A DNA stretch of 64,000 nt, from assembly GCA_947568835.1 (NCBI GenBank), contig OX387604.1:28807351-28871350 (forward strand), written 5' to 3'. Below the pieces are notes generated by a model, which saw only the letters and a list, made by a program, of their open reading frames with translations, was not told the DNA's origin and made no database searches. Positions 30,457 through 45,400 of the stretch are shown here, piece after piece. A program made the translations under genes and the position numbers. The first letter of the stretch is position 1; every line of letters begins with the position of its first letter. The DNA is from Protonemura montana. Lineage: Eukaryota > Arthropoda > Insecta > Plecoptera > Nemouridae.

Positions 30457-33400
30457 ATGGAGAGAACAATGTGCTTCCAAATACTTTTTGTAATAAGCCT
30501 TTTATACCTGACAAACTGTGATAGTGATGTTGAAGAATTTGTGTATGAAACGATACCAACGCCCCAAACGGGTCGTGTTACCGAAATACCAGGAGGTGTA
30601 ATCGCCAATCGAGAACAAAGGCTGGAGAAGATTCGTAGTCCTTATCTTCTCAAGGAGGATTTAATTGTGGACTGGACAGGAATGCTGGTGATCGAACCTG
30701 GGGTGGAAGTGAGATTCTCGCCGCAGGTGGGACTGACGATTCGAGGGGTGTTCACGGCAAGGGTAAGTCGACCAGTCAGGTGCAATACCTGGCTGTTTTT
30801 CTGTACATCTCAGGGTAGTATACAATATTGTCAAATTTCAAATAATGAGAGGGGCATACATGCTGCATGCATTCCTGCTGTTAGCCATGCGACAAAAGTT
30901 TTAAAACTCCAAAAGAGACTTTGTCTACCCATTTTTAGTACCAAGGTTTCTTCGTTTTGAGCCAAGTGCTCCTAACAGCAGTGGACCTTCTTTTAGAACT
31001 AGAAAACCCTCTCTCTGTTATATGTAATGCAGTATTGTGGTGTGTCCCCTGTCTTGTGCACAAAGCATCTAACCGCGACATTTATCGCCAATAAGTAGGT
31101 AGATTTACTACAAAAAGGGCGGTCGATTACGTTGTTATCACCTTGGCAACTACCGACTACTCTTTAATCAAGGGATGAAAGTTATCCTTGAGCCACCTTA
31201 TACTATCTTCAATTGGCGCCCTTTTAAGTATCGTCTGAACCGCTATAACTAATCTTCTATTGATCAATCCGACATACAGGAGAGACCTTGCTATTTATTT
31301 TTGTTTTACTTCCAGGCAACATTTTTCAATAGTTGCAGGCCTTAAAGTCCAACCGTAGCGTTTTAATTTAAATCCGAGTATTTTGTAAAATGGTATTTAA
31401 ATTTCGTCGATCGTGTCGCATTTCTCGGGCATATGTCCCCAAAATGGCGATATTTCCCCCAGAAACATCAGTTTTACACCTGATATTAGAAACGATGTTA
31501 ATGAAAGTCACAAGTAAGCATCGTTGATGTTGCCATCGAAATGAACAGTAGAAGAGTACCGTTAAGAGAGTAGCAGTTCAATAGTGGTTGGTATATAAAT
31601 ATTGTTTTGCCCCCTCGTGGAATGGACTTGGGGTGCCCATGACTCCTAGCCCAATAGAACAATAACACGTTTGTGCCTATCTATGGCAACGAAACATAAA
31701 ACTCTTATTATGCATCATTCAGCAAATGTCATTACCTGACTAGACCTGACTACACCCACACCACCGCGCCGCTCCACGTACCGGTGGAGTGTTACTCAGG
31801 CACACGATCTCGTTTTTTTATGTGGCTACATTTTATGGAATACCCAAACGACAAATAATTAGTTTAACAATCATCAGAAAGTGACATTTTAAAAGAAAAA
31901 CATCCCCCATACATATTATCGGCAAAGAAAGCAAGTCGTTGCTACCGCTTAAAATACGAATCGGATGCAATTTCTTTATGCAGTTGAGGTCGAAATGAGT
32001 TCCGTAATACGAACTCTGGCAGAAACCCTGCCGGTTCACGACAATGCCCGTTCCGGTACATACCGTTGTAATGAAAGTAAATGCGTCATGCTCGGAGAGA
32101 TTTTAAGCACCAGTAATTGTAATTTTTGTAATTGTCTTTATTTGTCCGTTATCACAAGGTTTACATTCAGAGTGTAATAGGATGTGGACTCGTCCAAAAA
32201 CAGAAACAAAGCGTATTTTAAAACACTAAAAACACAGGTGAGATAAATAAAATCAAATAACAACAGTCACACCTTAGTCCAATCCTTTGAGTCTAATTTA
32301 TAAAATTCGTCAATACTATAAAAACCTTTGCATAATAACAATTCCTTTATAGTGCGTCTAAACTTAAAAGAATCCGCTATTGAGGCAATATTGTCAGGAA
32401 GGCTATTAAACAGTTTAATACCAAGATAAAATACGCTGTCTTTAAAACTATTTAGTCGATGTTTAGGGATACATAGTTTTGAGCAATTTCTGGTTTCATA
32501 ATGGTGTTCGTCAGAATGTTTATTAAAAAGATGTTTATCTTTAAAAATGCAGGTCAATGATTCAAGGATTAAAACGCTAGGTAAAGTTAAAATGCTTTCC
32601 CGAATAAATAAATTTCTACAAGATTTTCTTTTTTTTGATTGAGTTAAAATTCTAATAGCGTTTTTTTGAAGCTTAAAAACCCTTTTTAAAACCGAGCCAG
32701 CACTACCCCAAGCTGTGATCCCATAGGATGCCTTGGAGTGAAAGTAAGCAAAGTATACTTCTCTCAGTTTGGTTTTTGATATCAAATGTCTTAATTTAAA
32801 AAGAGCACAGCAAGAAGTTCGTAATTTTTGGCACAAATATTTTTCATGGTGATTCCATTTTAAATGCTCGTCTAAAATAAGGCCTAAGAATTTAGCGTGC
32901 GTTCCTGTTTCTATGCGTTGCCCGTCCACTTCAAGGTCAATATCTGCTATACTTTTTGTAGTTTTAAACTGAATTATATTAGATTTCTCAACGTTTAAAT
33001 GCAGTTTATTGATCGTAAACCAATGTAATAGTCTTTTTAATACTAATTCCCCGTTACTTTTCAAGTTAAACAAATTAGAATCCTTGACAAACACAGTTGT
33101 GTCATCCGCAAACATTACAAGATCGTGCGTATCAAGGTAGTTTGGGAGATCATTGATGTACACTAAGAATAGCAACGGGCCTAAAATTGAACCTTGAGGG
33201 ACACCTGTATTCATGATAGACCATGATGAATGAATTTTATCGCCGGATATATGATCCGTCAATTCCACTAATTGCTGGCGTTCACAAAGATAGGATTTAA
33301 GCCATAGATTCGCGACTCCACGAATTCCACATGCATAAAGTTTCCTCAACAATATATGATGGTCAACGCAGTCAAAAGCCTTTGATAGATCACACGACAA

Positions 33401-36400
33401 ACCAATGGTTAAATAGCTTCTATCCAGCGCCTTTAAGATCAGGTGGACTAAATGGTTCACAGCTTGGATAGTAGATTTTCCTCTTTGAAAACCAAACTGA
33501 CTATCGGATAAGACTTTATTTTGAGTAAAAAATGATGAAATGCGATGGAAAATAACTCGCTCTAATATTTTTGAAAATACCGGAAGAATTGAAATTGGCC
33601 TATAGTTAGCACAGTCATTTTTGGAACCTTTTTTAAATAATGGAAGAACTTTCGCCCTTTTGAAAAGCTCAGGGAACACCCCTGATTCCAAGGATAAATT
33701 ACAAATTAAAGTTAAAGGTGCGGTTAAATGCATTCCCAATTTCCGAAGTAGGATAGTTGATAATCCGTAAACATCTTGCGTTGCTTTTGGTTTGAGCTCA
33801 TTTATCAAAGTCAGAATTTCCTTTTCAGTTACTGGCTGCAGAAATATTGTTTTAGTTACAGATTTTACAGAAGTATCATCAACTACTGCCGGCAGTTTAG
33901 CTTTTAGTGACCCTGCTATGTTGATAAAATACGAGTTAAAAGCATTAGCAATTTCATACGTGTCAACGGTTTCGTTATTGTTAATAATGAGTGACTTGAC
34001 ACTTGAGGGAGCCCTACTCATTCCTGTCTCCTCTTTTATGATGGCCCACGAAGTTCGCGCAATGTTTTTTGAGTTTGACAACTGCCTTCCCAAGGAACTC
34101 TTTTTAGCAAAACGAATACTTTTCCTGTATTCCGATTTCCGCTTTTTAATGACACTGGAATCTGGCGTGATTGCTGAATATTTCACTTGCATGAGTAACT
34201 CGTTTATGACCCTTCGCTTATCCTTCACTTCATTTGTAATCCATTTTTTATTTCGATTTGTACATCTAACTATTTTAAGGGGGAAGCACTCATTAAAAGC
34301 TTTTAAAAAAATACCCATAAAGAATTGGGACATAACGTTCACATCATTTAGCTCTCGCATACTTGGCCATCTAATCGCTAATGTTGATAGACAATCACCG
34401 AACCTATTTACACTGAGGTCAGTGAACACTCTTTTCCTAGTGTGAGATAATAGCGGTTTATTTATTTTCACCTGCCCAGCTAATTGAATTAATTGAGCGC
34501 AGTGATCAGAAAGGTTCAAGTCCATAACTTCACTTGTATAAAATCCTACAGGTACATTAGTAATGATATTATCGATACAAGTTCTCGATGCCTGAGTTAT
34601 TCGAGTGGCTTGTTTTATCGTAGCCTCCAGACCAAAACGTGATAATAGATCTGTCAGCTGTCTAGCTTCCTTAGATTTAGTACATTGGAAGTCAACATTA
34701 AAATCCCCTGATAATACCACAACATTATTTCTATTATCAATAAATAGTTTTTCAAGAAGCACGGACAACTTCTCTAGAAAAATCTTAAATTTACCAAAAG
34801 GAGACCTATATAAAGCAATTATAACTAGTTTGCCTAATTCATGCTGCATTTCAATGCCTGCTACTTCAAAATGCTTTTCTATACTCAGTGCTAGGATGTC
34901 ATCCCTGGTTCTGACCCTCATTAAGTTACATTTGACAAAAATCCCTACACCACCGTGAATAAAATTTGATCTGCAAAACATTGCTGCTTGCCTGAAGCCA
35001 GAAATATTAAATACATCAAGTTCATAGGACTTTAGCCAATGCTCACTTACACATAGCACATCACAAACTACATCTTGAAGAGATGCTTCAATCTCGAGAC
35101 ATTTTAAATTTTTGAGAGATCTTACATTTTGATGCATGATTTTGATACCTCGTTTCTTCGCATCTTGTTTCACGTGTAGTGGTTTAATAGGACCCTTTTG
35201 TTCCATGACATTATTTACCTCTGATACACTTTTTAGTTTTTTGCTATTTTAGGGAAGCGTTGTACCGATTCCACAATCCAATTTCCTAATCGTAATGCAC
35301 CTCTCATATTAAGATGCAGGCCATCTTTTGCTAGGACATTTTCATGGTTCCCGTAACCTGGTTCATTGAAATTGACATTTAAAGCATTGCAAACCCACTT
35401 TATGTTATCATTTATCAATTTGATTACTTTATTATTAACATCTCTCCTGTTTAATATTCCATTCACAATTACATTAGTGGTTTCAGGAAGGAGCGTCTTT
35501 ACTTTCCTAATCATGTCGTAAACTTCTCCCGTTACAGTATCAGTGTTGTGCATACCGCTCTTCACATTGTTTGTACCAAAGTGAAGCAGCACCACCCTCG
35601 GTTTACATTTCTTATGCTCAAGAAGCCTTTCCATTGCTTGTGCAACATGTTCAAATCTCATCCCTGGATAGTAGTACGTACAGTCTTTCAGCTCTCCTAC
35701 CACTTGACTTGCCAGTCTGACCATCGAGTCCCCCATTACAACTACGTCGTGTAGGCGACTACTTGGCTTGGAATTTATTATCGTTTCGATTTGGTATTCC
35801 AGTTTTGACATATTAGTTTCACTATTCTTTACCTTACAATCATTTTCAATGTTGACATTTTTTAGAGTTTCGTCAGTTGCCAACAGTGACGTCAGGAACG
35901 GCCCCGTCTCCCTTGTAGCTGCGTGATCAGCTGACTGGGTCTCTGCTGATTCTGTATTCTGTGACGTCACGATCGCCAGTGTTGATGTTTCACCTGTCAG
36001 ATTTGCCGCGATGATGCTCTCTTCGGTAGTAGAATCATCTTCCTTAGACTCTACTGCAATATCCTTGGAAGATTTATTTCTTCCCTTGTCTGCCTCGTTC
36101 TCGAATTGGTCCACTAAGGCACCAACCGAGCGTCTTTTACCTTTTAACTCCACTGTGACGTTGCTTGTTTTTCGCGGGCTATTGCGCTTCTCTTCGGGTT
36201 TCTTGATGATTTCAATTTCCCTTCGAAGTAACCCATTTTCCTCAATAAGCAGTCGAAAATCTTCTACCATTTTTCCAATTGTATCCCATATTTTGCTCAC
36301 CTCAGCGTTTACAGTGATTATTTCGGCGATCAGCTGTTCGTTCGTCGACCCCAGCAGAGCATCACAGTCACAGCAGATCCATATCTTCGCTTCATTGTTC

Positions 36401-39400
36401 CCTCCAGTTACTTTGGCACAGTTCACATGTTTTTCTTCGTTGCACTTACTGCATGTTATCAGTTTTCGTACATTTTTGCTACATTTATTGCATTTTACTA
36501 TCACTTTTTTACACTTTTCTCGGGAGCTCCCGTCATGCTGCACCTCTATGCCCGCCATCTTGGATCATAAAGTTCATCTTTCACGCAGACGCGATTACAC
36601 GGGTTATCTTACAATACTCTGCTACGGAAATCACGTCTTCAGTCCAGGCTTCTAAATCTTTACTAGTTATTCTTCCAGTTACTACGAAGTTTTAATCTGT
36701 GTCCAGGTATTCGAATGACTAATCCAATATGTCTACGCCAGAGTATCAGTTTGTCTAGCACCATTTATAATATTAGTCAATTGTACAAGGAAAACGATTG
36801 GTCCCACTGCAACCAATTTATTGAGCTATGGTTGCGGTTATAAGGTGAAGGCTAATCAAGGAAACGTCTTTAAAACTTCGTATTCTGAGAACACCTTACT
36901 TTAGTATTACCGGAAATGTGACTCATCGTCAAACTATTGCTGCAACTGTTGATTGGACAGCTTGTCATTATCTGTCACTAGTTCATCCAATCTTATCATT
37001 TATCGCACTGAAGTGACGTCGAGAAGAGATTTCCTCCAGATTCGGTGTAACTTCACTCAATTAGCTAATTTCCAACTACCAAAATGGCTATAATTGATTG
37101 CTTGTAATGTGCACTTAATTTGGTTAGCACTAGTGAATAGGAAACTGGTCTGATAATGGTAGTCCAATCATTTCAATTTAATTACTGTCCTCAAAGATGC
37201 AGGCCACCCATACAGCACAATAACTATAACCACACCCAAAAGTGCCGTAATTATTTGCCCTCATCTAAGTTTTGATCTAAGTTTTGACCGCAGAAAATGT
37301 ATGACATTGAAATCCAACTTGACTTGCAGCTTGGCATAGACAAATATACCAAATCAATTATAAATATAATACCATGAAAGTCGTTTTCTGTGTACATACT
37401 GTGTAAAATCAGACTTTACTCTTTTTCCCTAGTTTCCCTAGTAAGAAAATGTATGACATTGAAATCCAACTTGACTTGCAGCTTGGCATAGACAAATATA
37501 CCAAATCAATTATAAATATAATACCATGAAAGTCATTTTCAGTTTTCTGTGTACATACTGTGTAAAATCGGACTTTACTCTTTTTCCCTAGTTGTAAGTG
37601 GATAGGAAAATGCTGTAGAACTAGGTAGGTGAGTGGAGACCTAGAGGCTAACGATTTCCCCACTAACTCAACCCCGTACGTTTTACTACATCTCTTGAAG
37701 CTTTTCAAGTATTTTTTAGTCCACCTGTTCAAGGGCGTGTTGACCATCGCGGTCATACGCGTTGTTTTATCAAATTACGCATGTAAAACTGTAAAGTGCG
37801 TTAATTCAATGCTAAATGACATACACAGCTAACACGCGTAGTGAACCGTCCGAGAAGACCGTTACTCAATATTCAATACACGCAACATACATATCCGGTG
37901 ACTTCTCTGTCACAACTGTTTTACCAGTACAATGTACAGAACCATTAGCATTTCGCTACAGCAATAGCAATCGCAATTGTAGATGATTTATCTCACGTCG
38001 GATATGAAAGACGTGCTAGTAGGACGCTAAGTACATGGGTACTGATGGGTGTGGAAACAAAATTAGGACAAAAAAACACCTCCTTTCTTTTAAGTTCCAC
38101 CCTCGGGTGCTTTTGTTTAATTAGAGGTGGCGTGGGTGAAGGGGCGGTGGGGCGGTGGGACGGCATTTGCTTTCTACCTAACTATAGTAAATACTAACGT
38201 TCAATTTCTGATCAAAATTCACATTTTGTGACTATTAGTTGGCTTCTTTGTCAGCATGGAGGGCCTGATGTCTTTGAAAACTTGCTTCCATCTCTGTGAC
38301 TCATAGTTAATAGTTAGATTATAACCTCAGGATTATCTACTAGTTAGTCATGCTTCTAAATATTTGGGGCTTCTTTAGCCCTTTAGCACGTAACTGCCTT
38401 CTCGCCTCCATTCCGTGGAGAGTTTTAGGAAGATTTCATTATTTCCTTATATCACTGATTGATAATGGTTAACAATTTAACGCCAAGGTTAAAACACACT
38501 TCTTTAATTAGTAGGTGAATGCTTGCATTTCCTCTCTTTTGATAACCAGTAACCACCATACTGTTTATAGTAGATAGCGTAATGTAGCAACACCTGCTAG
38601 AATGCCATGCTGATAAGATAGCATCGTGCGTGGGTTAAATTACACCTTATAAACACCTTACGCACAGGCCACATGCGTTATCAACTACATTCTTTGTCAG
38701 AGATTTCGGGGCACATTGCTTTTTCATGGGGTTTTGGAGTCCTTTTAAAATATTCTATGGGTCATGCTTCTTTGTACACTCAGGTGTAAAATCAATTAAT
38801 CGATTTTTGTCGGGAATTCATGTTTTGCCTCAGCCAGCCAGTCATGAAAAGCAATAAAATAAATCCAGAACAAAATGATGCTGTAATGAAGCTGCAGCGA
38901 TATTTGTGACGAATTACCGAGAAACATTTCAAATGCGTTTTGAAGAAAGCAATCGAGTCGTTCCTCTGTAACCGTGTGATTGCCGATGCGAATATCGTAA
39001 CATGAAATGAGATGATCGCAAAGCAATGTTGGGACGCGCTGTGGTCTGACTTGTCTGACTTGTCTCACGAACGTGCGTGTGTCACTGGCTCTTGATGGCT
39101 CCTGGCTCCTTAGGGTCGGATACAATTTTAATTGTTGCAAACAACATCGCTCGCACTGATTGGTATGGTATGGTATGGTAGAGCTCATCGTATCCTGTTT
39201 CCAGACTGAAACTCAAGGTGCATCCGCTCTGGTGGTGGCTAGCCAACCTAGCAGCCAATGCCCCTAATCAGCTCATATGTTGACACTTTTTAACGGTCAT
39301 GAGTCATGACTCCAGAGTGACTACTGACTTTGTACAAACCTAAGATGAAATCTAAGATGTGTAATGTGTGTTAAACCTCATCCCGGGCTTTCATTGAAGT

Positions 39401-42400
39401 TAATGAAGGTCGTGGGTCAATTAAAAGGTCAGGTTTGTAACCTCAGGTCTGAATTACTGGAGCAAGCGGCACAAGTCTTATGCAGTTTTCAAACGTCTTT
39501 GAATGCACGTTTAACACTGGAAATGAACCCGTTTCAGCTAAAAAATCTAACTGAAAATAATTCTCATTGTGTGGTCTGTACGGTAACTTTTTTTACTCGT
39601 TACTCTCCGTAACATGGTTGCATATAAGTCTGCTTTTTGCATTACGTGTTTCCAAAATTCCTCCGTCAATCACACAGGTATTCCGTCTTCTTGGCTAAAG
39701 GACAAGTCGTCAATCTTATGATTTATTTTAAGAAAATAAAGGTGCATTGACCTCGTTCATCACGTTCCATTGTCTGCTCCCATCAGTAAAATTTAAATAG
39801 TAGCGTAATTAATTAATTTCACGACTAATCTGATTATCTCGCTCTCTACTTTCAACTCTTCAAGCAGGAGGAAATGATACGTTCATTTTAAAAGATGTGC
39901 AGATCGATATGTAATGTCATTTACTCTCTAGACGTACTTAATGCACCACTAGAATCTAAACAAGGAAGACAATGGAACGAGTTTGAGTGACCGCGACCAA
40001 GCTAAGAAACCAACAACTTCCCAAGGAAATGCACAAGTTTGGCCTGACGGAATCATCTTATGACAATGCACCACTCTTCTTGCTCTTGAGATATTTATAA
40101 TTACATCTCACATTGCTCACAAATAAAGGTAATGGATGTTTATTTCTGGGTCATTGTGCAAATAGGAATTAATAGCAATGCATTGATAATTCTTGTCATA
40201 GTCTTGGCTTATCGTATTCTGTCATTGTTGGAGTAGGAGGAACTTGTTCATGTAGTAAATGCGTTATGACTTGAAGTGTAGTCGATTGTGAATTGCATTG
40301 AATGACTCAGAAGATTGTAAGCCTGTATTGGAAATAGCGAAGCTTACAAAGCAAAAATGAAAGTGAGAGCAATCTTCTAGAAATACCCATTACTGCGATG
40401 TTGAGCAATTGGTACATGAAACGATTCTAAGTAATTTCTGTCTTTGATTCGAAAATAAACTTTCGTTGCTTACTATTTTCTTGTTGTTTTATAGCGCAAA
40501 AAGGTCCAGTGAATGAATGCATTTAGCTTAACATGGATACGGTAAATACCTGAAATCACAAGATGTCAATGATCTTGAGATAATCCACCCGAAGAACAAA
40601 GAAGAAAATGTAAAAATGAACCCTAGGAATTCCATGACGATTCTCTTGGGGCTTGGGCCCCACACACAAGTTAAAATTCCTCGATCTTACTTTATCGTAT
40701 GTTCTCATCATTCATAGTGCTTTGGTACCAAACACTTCGAAACGGTTATTTGATCTCTGTGTTACCTTTTTGCAATTCATGAAAGGTATTTAGCCAAAAA
40801 ATAATGATACATCTAAATACTGTCCAAGAATGTAACACAACAAAGAACGTATTGTCATCAAACAACAGCCAACACAGAATATTTGAAACTAAAAAGCGGA
40901 AGCGGATGAATCGGAATATTATTCACCGAATGTAAAGTGGAAAAGAGCACACATGAAATATCTAGTTTGAGCGTGAATCGAACCCCACCCCATCTGTGAC
41001 CGTTATGGTTGGGTAGCAAGGGGGATTACATTATGTGGGTGGGTAGTGGTACCTGTGCATGGTCTCATGTGTTTTCATGCACAGGTAGACTGAGCAGGGT
41101 GTAGGAATGGCAAGGAAACAGAGAACAGGGAGAGACTCACACAATAGGCAACAGACATTCCACTGCTAGACGCGGTTGGTATTAAAATTACTGTATTATC
41201 ATCGATTTTCTAATCTCACGTGTTCAGCGATTGTAAATCCTTGTAACAGATTTCTAAAGATAGTTGTGGATAAGGTTGTCTGAATATTACTATTATAGTT
41301 CTTCGCAAACATGTACTGCGAGAAAACAAGACTAATCAGTCACTCTTGATTGGAAAAAGAACACGGCTGTGCGTTATTTCAGGGAATTTATACCAACTAA
41401 TTATCATGTTTCTTTGCTTGCTTATGCTGAGAAACTCTTCTTTATAAAAAAAATTCGCATTTCTGGTGGATCGTGTCATCTTTTCGTTTTCATGCTATGA
41501 TAAAATAATTTGCCTCTGGTTATTAATAACTGCTTATCATAATAACAAAAGAAAATAAGAATGCAATTATTGCCCTATTAATAAGAGGTTGGAACTAGGA
41601 AAATAACAGGTTGTGTTATGACTAGAGTATCCACTATCCACCATAAGAGAAAGATTCTGCAGCTGCCTCTCCTTTTAGCCTGAATACCTTGTTGACTGAG
41701 TGTGTTTACAGAAATTTAGTGACTAACTACTGATTAGAGCTGGTGTTAAGTGTCACAATTACCTTTCCATGGGAACTGATTGAGAATTCATATCTTAAGG
41801 CTAAAGATTCTGGGCCTAATTTTAAGTATACAAAACTTTCTTAATTTGGCTCCTTTAAGAGAGTAAATAAACTGTATAATAATTTAATCAGCTTTTAATC
41901 CATTTTAGACTCTAAACAAATTCACCTGATATTTGACAAGCAGTAGGTATGCTGAAAATGTAAGAACCCATTCATCTAGCTAAATATGTTCTTTCTTATT
42001 GCAGGGTCTCCCAGGAGATGGAAAGATCACCTTGACAAGTGCTTCCAAACCCAGTTCACCACCGGGAGTGCCAAAACTGCGCTTAGTTGATGGCCCTTCA
42101 ATACTTGCCGGAAGACTGCAGATTCTTCATAACAACCACTGGCGATCCGTTTGCTCAAATTCTAGAAAGTAAGGCTATGCTCTCATATTTTCTCCTAGAT
42201 GTTTTTTTATGTATACCCTGATTTCAGCAACATTGCACGGGATAGATATTGAATGAGTGACCGTCTCTGTGCAGTCTCAACTGATGTGGGAGCAAGAGGA
42301 AGATGCTTAACAAATATAAACATCACCTCGCTCATATGGTGTATCAACCTCTGCACCTTGGGTTGGAACTAGAAATTTAACGCTCAAATAATACCCTCCT

Positions 42401-45400
42401 TCCTCTCTGTATTTACAAGAGAAGTTGTAAGCAGCGCCAGGTTTTCCCTCCACCCTTCACGGACGAAACAACCAATCAATAATATAAAAGAAATAGTTTG
42501 ATTGTGGAGCTGTGTTTTTATTCATTTTGTCTCATAAACATAGCCCATATATGTTGTTGCTTTGATACCTTCTTAAAACATGCTACCAGCTCTTTTAGAT
42601 TTCTCACTGCCATTTTAGGATGGGATAGTTTTTCTAGCTCTTGGCATGGAAGGCACTCTTCATGATGTAGCCAGAATGTACCTAGATGACTACCTATGAC
42701 ATTCTATTTGTATTGTGCAGGCTGCACTATGTGTGGATGATAGGAGTTCGGACATAGTACAACAAATTATAATTGTCTGCAATGTATAGCCTCACAAAAA
42801 AGTGAGGCATAGGCATAAAATGCACATCCCATGCTTAATCATCAGATATGGTGTAAATATTGACTCATATGGATAGATACATTTAGTTTACCTTTCAATT
42901 TCACAACTTATTATTTGCTTATTTGTTTCACAGTATTTTCATTTATGCCAAGTAAAAATGCAGTTTTGATTTTCAGAAAATATTGCATTTCAAACCATAT
43001 CAAAACCATACCCATGCCAAGAATGGCTATTGTCTTGGAACCAAAGATCGTATCTTCTAAGCCTAATAGATTTAATCAAACAGTTTGGCGTGTAGGAAAC
43101 TCTTCAGTTCTCGTGAGATCACCGAAGTTAAGCAAAACTGCACAGGTCAGGTCTTGGATGGGTGTTCATCATACACATGACCAGTTATGGTTAAAGAGCT
43201 GAGGTTGAAAGGATAAAAGTTAGTACAGCAACTTCATTCTCATTGTTTATCAACCTCTCGACAGTATGGATTTGTGGAGGAATCCTTTTGTTCACATTGT
43301 ACCGTCCTTCGGAAGGGACGTTAAGCCGGTGGTCCCCTTGGTGCTTGTTGACAGGGTTCGGCTATGTACCGACAACGGGTTTCCCTTCTCTCGTACAGGC
43401 CAGGCTAGGTTCATCATCATCCAATCATTCACCGTCGTTATACCCCACTAATCAATCATACGCTGATTTTGCCGCTGTTAACTGTGATTAATTTTCAAAA
43501 CCAAAGCAGTACATTAAATGTTGGCAATTGAATTGGCAGCTGGACAACAGCTGATCTGGAGACAGCATGCAGACAACTGGGCTTCCAGGGAGGAACCTGG
43601 TGGAACTGGGTTGACCGTCAAGCGGGGAACAAACCGCAGATCCTCTACGAAGAACCCAAGTGTCGAGGCACAGAGACATCGATATTTGAATGCAACTGGG
43701 CCAGCAGGCAGCTTGGAGCTGGAGTTTGCGGTAAATAAGATTCACGATCCTGGAGAATATGTCAAAGTAAATTTTCCTGGCTGCAGTGTTTTCTGTTCGG
43801 CATGCAGTAGACAGCAGCTTTTCTTGGATTGCCTTGCGTTTAAAAGCCCATCAATTAGTTTGTACCCATCTGGAATTATCTGCCTGCAATCTTATCTCTT
43901 GAGCCAAATAATTCCCCAGACTGAACTTGGGAAAAAGTTCAGAAAAGCAAAATGAAAAACAAATGCACTTTCCAGGACTTTACAGTCGGCAAAAAATACT
44001 CCAGTTTTATTAATGGGAAGACAGTGTAGTGATCAATTGTAAACTGATTTTATCATAGTCGTTTAGGATTGGTAAAACTAAAAATAGCATTTACTGGATC
44101 AATCTGAAATGCACCAACGCTTTTATTTTGTATCGCAATTCACGTTCCCTCGCATTTGTTTCAGACTACCACCCGGACCTTGGAATCCAGTGTCTTCCTC
44201 AACACATCAGTTCATCAGATGTGGTTCATCACTGGCGAGGAATTCGTTTCGAGAACGCTAGGTCCGAGCGAACACTCACACAAGAAAACACGCTTTACGT
44301 GCGCCAATCGATGTCGGAGCTGTCATTCGTTGACGTTAGCTACGCGGGATCGGGTCGTGATTACAACGCTAGTTCAGCTATTGATGTGCAAGGAACTCCG
44401 CCAAAGCTTTCCAACGTTGCGGTTCTCTACTCTGCGTATAACGGGATCAACGTCACCATGCCCTATGCACCCGTGGTCTTGAATAACTGTACGCTACGAA
44501 GCAACAGAGGTTAGTAAAACTGGGATTGATATGTTTATTAATGATCCACTCTTTTAACAATGGGGGGTACTGATCTGTAGTTAAGCAACACTGCGCTGGG
44601 TCAGGTATTGGATGGGTGACCATCATACACATGACCTCTCGACAGCATGGATTTGTGGAGAAATCCTGCTGTTCGAGTTGTACCGTCCTTCTGAAGGGAC
44701 GTTAAGCCGGTGGTTTCCTTGGTGCTCTTCGACAGGAGTAGGCTACGTGCCAGCACCGGGTTTCCCCTCCTCCCTTCTCGGCTAGGTTTAGGTTCATCAT
44801 CATCCTCATCATCATCCACTCATTCACCGACGCTATTAGACCAGTGCCGCATGGCCAGATGTCAAAACAGTGCTTCGTTAAACACCACAAATCAATCATT
44901 CAATGATCTGTTATTAAGGAACTGTAATTAGAAACCTTGATTGAGATTCAATTTTGTACCATTCACAAGTTCAAATTGGTCTGAATGTGCAGAGTAGGCT
45001 AATCAATGAGTTAACTTCCCTCATATCACTATTTTGATTGTTCACGCATTGGCTTTCAACTCGCATTCTATCTCATGAGCTGTATCAACCCACATTATGG
45101 GCGGTACTCTGTTGCTTTCTCTGCGTTTCATTTCTAGCTTTGAATTGTTTGTCTCACGTTTGCTGTCTGTTTGTTTTGCAGGTTATGGTCTGTACATCAA
45201 CAGCACGTCTGGTGCTGCGCTCGTTGACAACTGCATGGTGACGGAAAACGGAGCTGACGGCGTACGCTACGTCCACCACGACGAGGTTACAGACGAACAT
45301 CTAGACAGAACTGACATCTTTGATTTCTGCACTTTCCCAACAACGGCCAGTCAGACCTTCCCAATCTCCATCAGTGTTGAACAGAACAAATTCATGCCGA

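Larger units (their letters stand above)
32230..36660 (-). mobile_element. Apparently full-length CR1-like LINE in bark intron 1
   Basis: Two long ORFs on the minus strand, separated by 26 bases, encode an esterase-type ORF1 and an endonuclease-RT ORF2, the organisation of CR1-group non-LTR retrotransposons. Both are open, suggesting a young insertion. It is opposite in strand to bark, which limits interference with the host transcript. The 5' and 3' ends are approximate. The 3' end may be near 32230, where TTATTT-type repeats occur on the minus strand. Confidence 0.85.

Noticed and set aside
33792..36655. Plus-strand ORFs of 117-217 codons (33792-34445, 34605-34958, 36011-36655)
   Set aside because: Antisense shadows of the LINE ORFs.
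38796..39188. 130-codon minus-strand ORF in bark intron 1
   Set aside because: No domain, no splice or poly(A) context, mixed composition. Compatible with chance.
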